A stretch of 15,047 nt of DNA from Flavicella sp037132785 (GTDB taxonomy: Bacteria; Bacteroidota; Bacteroidia; Flavobacteriales; Flavobacteriaceae). Position 1 is the first letter of the stretch; each line of letters begins with the position of its first letter. The translations under genes and the position numbers were made by a program. This document shows positions 1 to 6,751 of this stretch, one piece after another. The notes below the pieces were generated by a model, which saw nothing but the letters and a program-made list of their open reading frames with translations, searched no databases and was not told the origin of the DNA. The stretch is from positions 1 to 15,047 of the forward strand of contig NZ_JBAHZZ010000014.1 in NCBI RefSeq assembly GCF_037132785.1. Reading direction: 5' to 3'.

Positions 1-138
1 AAACTAAAGGAAAATGAACCAAAAAATAGATCCATAACTAACATAAACAATGAAAATAAGAAAAAAAAATATAAATTTTTAGATTTAAAAAGTCAAAATT
101 GAAATCTAAAACTGAAAAGAGCATTATGCAACGGTCTT
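1..138 (+). repeat. Left copy of window-flanking inverted repeat (probable IS end)
   Basis: This segment is repeated in reverse complement at 14907-15042. The outer 60 bases (1-60) are identical to the other copy. Over the whole length I count about three substitutions and two single-base indels, all between about 61 and 102. The similarity stops abruptly inside the window after GCAACGGTCTT (position 138). The inner boundary reads AAGACCGTTGCATAATGC when read into the repeat, and TTGCA-containing ends of this kind are common in bacterial IS families such as IS5 and IS982. I infer the inner end of an IS whose body lies outside the window. No transposase can be recognised in the visible part. 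One frame is open for about 100 bases in this copy but meets a stop in the other, so I do not call a CDS. Confidence 0.75.
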
Positions 139-262
139 TAGTTGTCAAGATTGGAAATGTCTGCCTTTGCTGCGACGATTTATTTTGGTTCATAGATTAT
201 ACCAAATAAACACCTAAATGACGTAATAATAATTTGAAATGTTTTTTATTCACAAACCCGAA

Positions 263-288
263 AAGCCTTATTCATTAGAATAAGGCTT
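263..288 (-). terminator. Hairpin terminator after the small secreted protein gene
   Basis: A perfect 11-bp stem (263-273 with 278-288, core AAGCCTTATTC) encloses the 4-base loop ATTA, 24 bases past the stop codon at 313. On the minus strand the stem runs into GGCTTTTCGGG, so the U tract is short. It is a plausible intrinsic terminator for the gene at 313-762. Being palindromic, it could also act on plus-strand transcripts. Confidence 0.65.
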
Positions 289-312
289 AGCAGAATTATA
301 TAATTGCTGTTC

Positions 313-762
313 TTATAAATGTATCCCTACACCTAAACTTCCAGTACCACCGTCTCTTCCACCAGCTTCTAATATAATACCCCAAGTTTGGTTGAATTTA
401 TATTCTCCACCGATATGTAAATCCAATATTATGCCACCATCATCATGAGTACCCATGTACAATCCAGCACCTGCACCTCCCCAGATATCCCAAGGCTCAT
501 TAAGATTTAATAAAGAGTCAAAGTAATAATCTACCCTAGCTCCTGCATGGATATAGTCAAAATTAAGAGGAATAGTGGCCTCTGGTGAAATTGTAAAGTT
601 TTTTGCTAAAGCAAATTCATAATAACCTGATATTGCAGAATCGTCTCCGATTTTAGCAAAAAGGTTTAAAGCACCACCATAGGATTCTTGAGCAGATACA
701 GTAGAAGAAGCACCAAAGGTAAACACACATAATAATAGGGAAATTCTTATTAATTTTTTCAT
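313..762 (-). CDS. Small secreted beta-rich protein, outer-membrane-barrel-like
   Basis: The product has 149 aa. Residues 1-25 form a clear signal peptide (MKKLIR, a hydrophobic core, then VSAQ). The mature part is rich in Gly, Tyr and alternating hydrophobic residues with GGAGAGLYMG, HIGGEYKF and a final GSLGVGIHL, as in short outer-membrane beta-barrel or porin-like proteins of Bacteroidetes. With about 124 mature residues it is small even for an 8-strand barrel. The function is unknown. It lies 77 bases beyond batE on the same strand, with its own Bacteroidetes-type promoter in the gap and a hairpin terminator after it, so it can be a single-gene unit. No terminator is visible between batE and this gene, so read-through from the bat operon is possible. 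That it is a real secreted protein is well supported; the barrel assignment is moderate. Confidence 0.8.
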   Translation of the reverse strand: MKKLIRISLLLCVFTFGASSTVSAQESYGGALNLFAKIGDDSAISGYYEFALAKNFTISPEATIPLNFDYIHAGARVDYYFDSLLNLNEPWDIWGGAGAGLYMGTHDDGGIILDLHIGGEYKFNQTWGIILEAGGRDGGTGSLGVGIHL

Positions 763-789
763 TTCAATTAATTAAAGTTAATAATAGCG

Positions 790-817
790 CAAATATAACA
801 AAAAATATAACAGACAA
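790..817 (-). promoter_or_regulatory. Bacteroidetes-type promoter for the small secreted protein gene
   Basis: On the minus strand, TTG (817-815) is followed after 17 bases by TATATTTG (797-790). This fits the TAnnTTTG -7 box and the -33 TTG of Bacteroidetes promoters. It lies about 28 bases upstream of the ATG at 762, in the short gap after batE. Confidence 0.55.
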
Positions 818-839
818 TTAAAACACCTGAAGCTTTCGT

Positions 840-1667
840 CTACAGTATTTTTAATCCCTCACTATTCATCCATCCTATTTTTCCATCAGAAAGTTTGATT
901 TTTTTCCAAATATCAACTTCGTCTAAAACCCATACTTTTAAGCCTTCATGTATCTCGAAAACCTCTTGACCAGATTCTAAGGGTGCATTTTTCACGCTCA
1001 CCTTTTCATCAAAAACAATGGCTTCTATAGTGGAGGTATGAATATCATATTGTTTAAAAGAAAAAACCAAGGTAATCACCAAAAACAAACCACTCAATAC
1101 GCTCACCACAAAATAAAATCGTTTTCTAATAGGAATGTATGAAAAGTAGAAAAACAGGAAGAAAAGACTCATCAAAATTGAAAAACCAACAGCAAAATAT
1201 GCCCATTGATTAAAAGAGAATTTCGAAATAATACTCTGCTCTAATTCTTGAAAAAATGTCTTTGGCAGCTCTTCAATTGTGTCAATTGTCATTCTATTAG
1301 CAAAAACCAAATTATTGGCAGCGTCCAGGTTTTGAGGGTTGATCATTAAAGATTTCTCCAAGTTATAAATACTCGGGGCCACTTTATTTATTTTATAATA
1401 AGAATTCCCTAAGTTATAATACAGTTCAGAAGAGACCTGACCACTTGATTCTATCTTTTCGTAAAGACCAATAGCTTCTACATATTTTTCATTTCTATAC
1501 AATTCATTTGCTTGGACAAATATATCAGAATTGCTCTGTGCAAACATACTTGAATAAGTAAAAAAGAAAACAACAATTAATTTTATTGTTTTAAACCCCA
1601 AAATCGGTAAGGCATACTTTTTTAAAGTCGCTATGGAAATATTTATTTGTTCTAAAAAACGATTCAT
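840..1667 (-). CDS. batE: BatE-like TPR/SH3 membrane protein
   Basis: The product has 275 aa and is the last gene of the bat operon. Residues 1-43 contain a hydrophobic leader ending in SSMFAQ, unusually long because about 25 residues precede the hydrophobic core. Residues about 47-117 form TPR units (ANELYRNEKYVEAIGLYEKI, LYYNLGNSYYKINK, then YNLEKSLMINPQN). Two membrane helices lie at about 155-178 and 184-203, followed by a bacterial SH3-like domain at about 211-275 (VSVKNAP ... WKKIKLSDGKIGWM). Signal, TPR, two helices and SH3 is the BatE arrangement. It starts 4 bases after the batD stop, with TAAAGGT touching the ATG. Family knowledge: BatE belongs to the Bacteroides aerotolerance set, and its exact role is not known. 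The TPR and SH3 parts probably face the periplasm and bind partner proteins. Confidence 0.88.
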   Translation of the reverse strand: MNRFLEQINISIATLKKYALPILGFKTIKLIVVFFFTYSSMFAQSNSDIFVQANELYRNEKYVEAIGLYEKIESSGQVSSELYYNLGNSYYKINKVAPSIYNLEKSLMINPQNLDAANNLVFANRMTIDTIEELPKTFFQELEQSIISKFSFNQWAYFAVGFSILMSLFFLFFYFSYIPIRKRFYFVVSVLSGLFLVITLVFSFKQYDIHTSTIEAIVFDEKVSVKNAPLESGQEVFEIHEGLKVWVLDEVDIWKKIKLSDGKIGWMNSEGLKIL

Positions 1668-1671
1668 ACCT

Positions 1672-3450
1672 TTATAATTGTTTATCGATTCTAGTTATTA
1701 TTTCTTTTGCCTTATTGTACTCTTTTTCCATCATAACATCCGTTACAGGTGCATAACGAGCAAAATCACAATCATCCAGTACAGCGATAAAGCTCTTAAT
1801 AACCACAGTATCCACACCTTTTTTGGTCAACAATTCTGAAATACGCTCTTTACTTATATCCGAAATTTCAATTTGTAATTTCGCTTTTAAGTAATTGTGT
1901 AGTGCTTTCTCTAAAGCGATATAAAACTCAACTTTATTACCCAATATTTTTTTTGCCTGAGACAAGTATTTTCGCGCCAACTTATCTGCTTTTCTTGTTC
2001 TATTTCCTATCAAGTCATTCGCTCTTTCTTTTTGTTTTTTCCCGATTATAATAGCTATTGGAATTGCTAAAAACGGCAAAAACATCAAAAGATAAAATAA
2101 ATTAGACTTATAAAAGTTTTCCTTTTCTAAGGACATAAAACTAGTATTTGCTTGAATATATCTAAACGAATTATTTGAAGTAACCATTCGTTTTTTCACC
2201 CCGCCAGAAGTTGTTTCCAACTGATCAGAATTTGTAATTAATTCCTTTCCTTGAATAACATTTACAAAAATATTGTCTGAGGTTATCGAATGGTATTTTT
2301 TATCTTTTGGATTAAAGTAAGAAAAAGAGACAGGAGGTATTTTATATTTTCCTTTAAATTGTGGCACAACTGTATATGAATCGAATACCTCACCTCGTAA
2401 ACCTTTTGTTCCAGAAAATGAAATATTCAAGTTTTCCTGATGCTCTGGAGTATACACTTCCAACTCCTGAGGAGTAATAACTTTTGGTATTTCAAACAAT
2501 TTCAAATTTCCTTTTCCAGAAACCATCACTTTTAACTGTGTAGATTCGTTTGCTTTTAAGCTTTCCTTACTAATCGTTACAGTCATCTCAAAGTCACCTA
2601 CAGCACCGTTAAAGTCAGCAGGTTTTCCCTTCAAAGGCAATGGTTTTACATGAATGTTTTTCTTGAATGTTTTAAAACTCTTTCTAATGTTTCTCGTAAT
2701 TGGGTTTCCAAAGAAATCTCCCCTGCCTGTTGGCACTCCAATAATTAAATCAGAACTCAGAACCTCTAAAGCCAACTTACCTGATTTTTGTGGAATCAAC
2801 ACTGCTTTTTTAATAGTAATATATCGATAATCTTCTCCTTGGTACTTACCGTTTTTCACTTGTACCTGGTCTATTCTAATATCTTGATTCCAAAAACCTT
2901 TAAATTCTGGTAAATCTTTTATCTCAAAATCGCTAATCGCAATATTATTACTGAAATACAAACGATATTCTACATAAATACCTTCACCTATATAAGGTCT
3001 TGAATTGGACACCATCACTTCTAAATGTACGTTTTGATCCGCTATATAATTAGGGTCGTTAGGGTCTTTAGGTAGATCTATTGCATCAACTACAGCAACA
3101 ACCACAGGGTTTGATTTGATGATCTCTCCATTATATTTGATGGTAGCTCCAGAAATTGTCAAGTTTCCTTTTCTTGTAGGAGCAATGATATAACTATAGG
3201 ATTGAGCATAACTTACTTTTCCGTTTACCCATGATGAATTAACTGACTGACTTGGCCCACCCACAACTTCAAAACCATTAAAACTCGGTGGTGAAAAATG
3301 ATCCGCTCCTTGTATATTTATGGTAAACTCAACACGAAGACGTTGATTAACTCCAAGTTTATTTTTACTCACCTTTGTTTTTAACTCCACTTGAGCCAAT
3401 AAACTATTGGTAAGGATTAATAAAAATATGTATGTTATTTTAAGCTTCAT
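1672..3450 (-). CDS. batD: BatD-type membrane protein (oxygen tolerance family)
   Basis: The product has 592 aa from the ATG at 3450. Residues 1-20 form a standard signal peptide (MKLKITYIFLL ... LLAQ). A long periplasmic beta-sandwich region follows, with motifs usual in BatD proteins (FSPPSFNGFEVVGGPSQS, IAPTRKGNLTI, VVPQFKGKYKIPPVSFSYFNP). One membrane helix lies at about 452-471, followed by a cytoplasmic tail of about 120 residues with a helical segment (ALHNYLKAKL ... CDFARYAP). An in-frame TTG at 3471 would add seven residues and is preceded by TAAGG, so it is a possible alternative start; I prefer the ATG because it gives a compact signal peptide. The gene lies between batC part 2 and batE. 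Family knowledge ties BatD to the aerotolerance operon, where its beta domains are thought to bind BatA, BatB or envelope clients. Confidence 0.9.
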   Translation of the reverse strand: MKLKITYIFLLILTNSLLAQVELKTKVSKNKLGVNQRLRVEFTINIQGADHFSPPSFNGFEVVGGPSQSVNSSWVNGKVSYAQSYSYIIAPTRKGNLTISGATIKYNGEIIKSNPVVVAVVDAIDLPKDPNDPNYIADQNVHLEVMVSNSRPYIGEGIYVEYRLYFSNNIAISDFEIKDLPEFKGFWNQDIRIDQVQVKNGKYQGEDYRYITIKKAVLIPQKSGKLALEVLSSDLIIGVPTGRGDFFGNPITRNIRKSFKTFKKNIHVKPLPLKGKPADFNGAVGDFEMTVTISKESLKANESTQLKVMVSGKGNLKLFEIPKVITPQELEVYTPEHQENLNISFSGTKGLRGEVFDSYTVVPQFKGKYKIPPVSFSYFNPKDKKYHSITSDNIFVNVIQGKELITNSDQLETTSGGVKKRMVTSNNSFRYIQANTSFMSLEKENFYKSNLFYLLMFLPFLAIPIAIIIGKKQKERANDLIGNRTRKADKLARKYLSQAKKILGNKVEFYIALEKALHNYLKAKLQIEISDISKERISELLTKKGVDTVVIKSFIAVLDDCDFARYAPVTDVMMEKEYNKAKEIITRIDKQL

Positions 3451-3478
3451 TTTTTTTACATTGCAATTCAATACCTTA

Positions 3479-4012
3479 TTACCAGTCTTTTTCTTGCTGA
3501 ACTTTTTTGCCTTTTACTTTTTGAGCATTCACCTTTTTCTGGGTCTTTGCTTCCTCATTACTCATTGTCTCTAACAACTGCTTTATCTGTTGTGGGGTCA
3601 TTTCCCCTATTTGAGGTTGCTGCTGTTGTTTCTTTTCCTCTTCCTTCTCTTTGTCCTCTTCTTTCTTTTCGTCTTTGTCCTTGTCCTTGTCTTTGTCTTT
3701 GTCTTTGTCTTTGTCCTTGTCTTTGTCTTTGTCTTTGTCTTTGTCTTTGTCTTTGTCTTTGTCTTTGTCTTTGTCTTTGTCTTTGTTTTCCTGATCTTTT
3801 TTCTTCTTCTCTTCTATTAATTTTTCCTTCAGTTGATTTAGATTTTCATCCTGAGGAAATTTCTTTAAACCTTGGTCTACCGTTGCAATTGCTTTGTCAA
3901 GATTACTATGCACATAATCTTTTGCTCCAGAATTAAAATAACTCTTAGCACTTGTTTGTGCATTGACAGCCAAACCAATCACCATAAAAACTCCTAATAC
4001 GAATGCTTTCAT
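3479..4012 (-). CDS. BatC part 2: secreted short TPR protein with a (Lys-Asp)19 tract
   Basis: The product has 177 aa. Residues 1-19 are a signal peptide (MKAFVLGVFMVIGLAVNAQ). Residues about 22-56 form one TPR-like hairpin (AKSYFNSGAKDYVHSNLDKAIATVDQGLKKFPQD). A charged linker includes exactly 19 consecutive Lys-Asp pairs at 77-114, then Lys/Glu- and Gln-rich sequence, and a conserved-looking tail from about 137 (GEMTPQQIKQLLETMSNEEA ... VKGKKVQQEKDW). As I recall the family, that tail resembles the C-terminus of single-gene flavobacterial BatC proteins, which also have a low-complexity linker before it. The ATG overlaps the stop of the gene before (TAATG), so the two are probably translationally coupled. 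It may act with that product as a two-part BatC. Plus-strand frames through the KD tract also stay open (Leu-Cys and Phe-Val repeats) but are artefacts. Confidence 0.82.
   Translation of the reverse strand: MKAFVLGVFMVIGLAVNAQTSAKSYFNSGAKDYVHSNLDKAIATVDQGLKKFPQDENLNQLKEKLIEEKKKKDQENKDKDKDKDKDKDKDKDKDKDKDKDKDKDKDKDKDKDKDEKKEEDKEKEEEKKQQQQPQIGEMTPQQIKQLLETMSNEEAKTQKKVNAQKVKGKKVQQEKDW
3671..3784 (-). repeat. Hexanucleotide tandem repeat, 19 units, encoding (KD)19
   Basis: There are nineteen head-to-tail 6-base units, GTCTTT on the plus strand (AAAGAC in the coding sense). Three are the synonymous variant GTCCTT (3677-3682, 3683-3688, 3713-3718). The eleven units from 3719 to 3784 are identical. 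All changes are silent, so the protein is a pure Lys-Asp alternation. Because the unit is 6 bases, gain or loss of units keeps the reading frame and only changes linker length. Confidence 0.95.
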
Positions 4013-4674
4013 TATTTTGTTTGTATTTCAATTACAGACTCAATTTTTTTTATAAAATCTTTATAATTCGCAACTGTTGGATCTTTTTCCAAAGCTCCGT
4101 CTAATAGCTTTAAAGCTTTATCAAACTGATAGTTTTCTATCAACTTATCTGCCTGTTTTTTTATCCTTTTTGCATATTCTGATGGAGGTGGTTGATTGTT
4201 CTTTTTATCGTCCTCCTCCTGTTTCTGTTTTAATTTTTCACGAGCAAAAGCTAAATTATAACGAGTCTCTTCATCGTTTGGATTATTTCTTAAACTATTT
4301 TTATAAGCTTCTATGGCTTTACTATATTCTTTTTGTTCTAAGTATGCGTTTCCAATATTATGGTATGCCGCTGCTTTTTCTAATTTTACTTCTGTGCCTG
4401 TTGCGGCTAATTCGTATTGAGGAATCGCTTCTTTGTATTTTTTTTGTGCGTATAAAGTATTCCCTAAATTAAAAGAACTCTTATAATAAGTCCCTGCTTG
4501 CGCTGTTGCTTTCTGATAAGAAATAGCCGCATCAGCATATTTTTCCGATGAATATAAAGTGTTTCCTTCTCTTACAAAATTCCGTGCCAACCTTTGTTGT
4601 ACAATAGAATCTTGTTGCGCTTTCATAGAAAAGCAGCATAAGCACAAAACGAATATTTGGAGAACTCTCATCAT
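4012..4674 (-). CDS. batC: BatC-like TPR protein (BatC part 1)
   Basis: The product has 220 aa. Residues 1-20 are a signal peptide (MMRVLQIFVLCLCCFSMKAQ), possibly a lipoprotein type because of its cysteines, but without a clean lipobox. TPR motifs lie at about 30-63, 64-95 and 101-134 (GNTLYSSEKYADAAISYQKA, FNLGNTLYAQKKYKEAIPQY, YHNIGNAYLEQKEYSKAIEAY), then NPNDEETRYNLAFAREKL, as is usual in BatC. A further helical pair lies at about 167-200 (KLIENYQFDKALKLLDGALEKDP). It starts 1 base after the batB stop, has two tandem ATGs, and ends in TAATG overlapping the next gene. The typical BatC low-complexity linker and its TPxQI...EKDW tail are absent here and occur in the next gene. The role is probably a periplasmic protein-binding scaffold for BatA and BatB. 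Confidence 0.87.
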   Translation of the reverse strand: MMRVLQIFVLCLCCFSMKAQQDSIVQQRLARNFVREGNTLYSSEKYADAAISYQKATAQAGTYYKSSFNLGNTLYAQKKYKEAIPQYELAATGTEVKLEKAAAYHNIGNAYLEQKEYSKAIEAYKNSLRNNPNDEETRYNLAFAREKLKQKQEEDDKKNNQPPPSEYAKRIKKQADKLIENYQFDKALKLLDGALEKDPTVANYKDFIKKIESVIEIQTK

Positions 4675-4675
4675 A

Positions 4676-5722
4676 TTATTTTTTAAACTCTTTTTCTTTA
4701 AACAAATCTACTTTTTGCAACCATTTGGTTTTCTTTTCTAAAAAGAAAATATCAAAGATAAAGAACAATAAGGCAATCCCAACAAACCACTGAAATTGAT
4801 CTTTAAAATCTGAAAATTGCTTTGTTTCAAACTCATGCTTTTGGGCATTTGACACGACGTCTATCAACATATTTACGGGTTTTTCAGTCAAATTACCGTC
4901 AGAATAAGCTCCATTAGCCTTGTCTGCTACTTCTATTAACACATTCGAATTTCTGTGGGTTATAACCACTTCCCCTTTACGGTCTTTTTTATAGCCTGTC
5001 AAGGTTCCACGATCTCGAAGCGGAATCGGCCCTCCTTTTTCTGTTCCTACTCCAACAGTATAAACTTTAATTCCTTCATTAGCCAAATCATCAGCCATAG
5101 CAATGGTGTTTTTTTCATGATCTTCCCCATCAGAAATTATCACTAAAAATTTATTCGTTTGTTCTTCATTATTATAATAGGTTTTCGCTAAACTCAGAGC
5201 TTCATTAATTGCTGTACCCTGACTTGAAACCATGTCTGGATTTGCGTTTTGCAAAAACATATTTGCCGCTGCATGATCTGTTGTAATAGGCAATAAAGGA
5301 TATGCATTTCCAGCATAAACAATAATTCCTACTCTATCACTCCCTAATTTTTCAATGGTCTTAGATATAATTTGTTTTGCTTTTTCTAATCGATTTGGAG
5401 CAATATCTTCAGCCAACATACTTTTAGATACGTCCAAAGCAAAAACAATATCTACTCCTTCTCTTTTAATTGTTTTTAATTTGATTCCCATTTTAGGGTT
5501 TACCAATGACAATATCAAAAAAGAAATTCCTATCAGTAAGAAAATCAATTTTAAAGTGGATTTAAAAAAAGAATAATTTGGAGCTATTTTTTCCAATAAT
5601 TCCAAAGAAGCAAATTTTTTCTGAGTGCGTTTTTTCCACCACACTACAGCAATAAACACAACAACTACTAAAGGTAATGTTGCGAAAAGGTAAAAATATA
5701 TAGGTTCTTCTAATTTGTACAT
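4676..5722 (-). CDS. batB: BatB, membrane-anchored von Willebrand factor A protein
   Basis: The product has 348 aa. Membrane helices lie at about 10-29 and 57-75, then a VWA domain at about 88-290, and a third helix at about 311-328 before a short basic tail. The metal-ion-dependent adhesion site is intact: D97-V-S-K-S101, a threonine at about 170 (SSQGTAIN) and D198 (ISDGED). The insertion GTEKGGPIPL..RG..TGYKKDRKGEVVITH is usual in BatB. It differs from the neighbouring BatA in DVSKS against DVSGS and in the SDGEDHE motif. It is 19 bases after batA and 1 base before batC. Family knowledge: BatA and BatB form membrane complexes in Bacteroides and Leptospira studies and are linked to oxidative-stress tolerance, although the mechanism is unresolved. 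Confidence 0.92.
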   Translation of the reverse strand: MYKLEEPIYFYLFATLPLVVVVFIAVVWWKKRTQKKFASLELLEKIAPNYSFFKSTLKLIFLLIGISFLILSLVNPKMGIKLKTIKREGVDIVFALDVSKSMLAEDIAPNRLEKAKQIISKTIEKLGSDRVGIIVYAGNAYPLLPITTDHAAANMFLQNANPDMVSSQGTAINEALSLAKTYYNNEEQTNKFLVIISDGEDHEKNTIAMADDLANEGIKVYTVGVGTEKGGPIPLRDRGTLTGYKKDRKGEVVITHRNSNVLIEVADKANGAYSDGNLTEKPVNMLIDVVSNAQKHEFETKQFSDFKDQFQWFVGIALLFFIFDIFFLEKKTKWLQKVDLFKEKEFKK

Positions 5723-5741
5723 TTTTATACTTTTTCTGTTT

Positions 5742-6749
5742 TTAAATAAAACTTTTAAATACTGTGTTTCTCAATATATATTCCAATAAGAACAACAACA
5801 TCGCGATAATAACATACATCCTGTACTCTTCTTGGTAATTGTAATATTTAAACTCTTCTATTTCTGTTTTCTCTAATTTGTTAATTTCATCATAAATAGA
5901 CTGTAGTTTTAAATTGTTTGTTGCTCTAAAATACTTTCCATTTGTTTCCGTTGCGATATATTTTAACAAATCTTCATCAATTTCTACTTTTTGACGTCGG
6001 TATTGCAATCTTCCTAAACGATCTTTTGCATATGCGAAAAGCGCCATACCATTGGTGCCAATACCGATTGTATACACTTTAATATTTAGTCCTTTTGCCA
6101 ACTCTGTAGCAGTTCTAGGGTCGATAAAACCAGCTGTATTCACACCGTCCGTCAGCAGAATAATAACCTTGCTTTTTGCCTTACTATCCTTTAATCGATT
6201 GATTGCGGAACCCAATCCCATTCCTATTGCTGTACCGTCTTCTATTTGACCGTATTCTATTTCAGAAATAGTTCTCATAACAATTCCTTTATCGCTAGTA
6301 ATTGGTGTCTGTGTGAAACTCTCTCCTGCATAAACAACAATTCCAATTCTATCATTCGGTCTTTTAGCCACAAAATCAACCGCTACTTCTTTTAAAGCCT
6401 CTAGTCGGTTTGGTTGTAAATCTTTGGCCAACATACTTCCAGAAACATCAATTGCCATTACAATATCAATTCCTTTATTTGATTTAATTTTTTTACTAAC
6501 CTCAACGTTTCTAGGCCGTGCTAAAGCCACAAAAAGAAGTGCTACTGCTACCAGCTTCATCACATAAAGCAAAGGTTTTAATTGTGCTAATATCGATTTT
6601 TTCTTTTTAAACCCAGAAACCGTAGTTACCATTAAGGCCGGTGTACTTTTTTTATGACTGTAATAAAACCAAAAAATTAATATAGGAAGTATTAATAATC
6701 CCCATAAGAATAAAGGCGTTTCAAACTCAAAATTTGTCCAGTCCCTCAT
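5742..6749 (-). CDS. batA: BatA, membrane-anchored von Willebrand factor A protein
   Basis: The product has 335 aa. Two N-terminal helices (about 10-30 and 58-77) are followed by a VWA domain at about 92-290 and a C-terminal helix at about 311-330. The metal site is complete: D101-V-S-G-S105, T173 (EDGTAIG) and D201 (LLTDGVNTAG). The start of the protein (TPLFLWGLLILP ... FWFYY) matches the usual BatA N-terminus, where the first helix carries a W..FE..PLFLW pattern. The gap to the upstream gene is 2 bases and to batB 19 bases, so it is within the operon. The VWA domain should lie on one side of the membrane between helices 2 and 3 and bind partners through a divalent metal. Confidence 0.93.
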   Translation of the reverse strand: MRDWTNFEFETPLFLWGLLILPILIFWFYYSHKKSTPALMVTTVSGFKKKKSILAQLKPLLYVMKLVAVALLFVALARPRNVEVSKKIKSNKGIDIVMAIDVSGSMLAKDLQPNRLEALKEVAVDFVAKRPNDRIGIVVYAGESFTQTPITSDKGIVMRTISEIEYGQIEDGTAIGMGLGSAINRLKDSKAKSKVIILLTDGVNTAGFIDPRTATELAKGLNIKVYTIGIGTNGMALFAYAKDRLGRLQYRRQKVEIDEDLLKYIATETNGKYFRATNNLKLQSIYDEINKLEKTEIEEFKYYNYQEEYRMYVIIAMLLFLLEYILRNTVFKSFI

Positions 6750-6751
6750 AA

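Noticed and set aside
1..102. Open frame running out of the window at the left end, possible transposase C-terminus
   Set aside because: The equivalent frame in the right repeat copy has a stop in the visible part, and the sequence is Lys/Asn-rich and not recognisable.
179..210. Imperfect hairpin (TTTATTTTGGT with ACCAAATAAA)
   Set aside because: It is AT-rich with a bulge, has no associated gene end, and can be expected by chance in this composition.
3671..3784. Short-unit repeat considered as a CRISPR-like array
   Set aside because: Units are 6 bases, contiguous and without spacers, and encode part of a protein.
3547..3936. Plus-strand open frames with Leu-Cys and Phe-Val repeats opposite batC part 2
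   Set aside because: They exist only because the hexanucleotide repeat has no stop in these frames on the complementary strand. They lack any domain and overlap a well-supported coupled gene.
4077..4472. 131-aa plus-strand open frame opposite the TPR gene
   Set aside because: It is a shadow of the minus-strand TPR gene in an AT-rich genome, without a start context or recognisable protein features.
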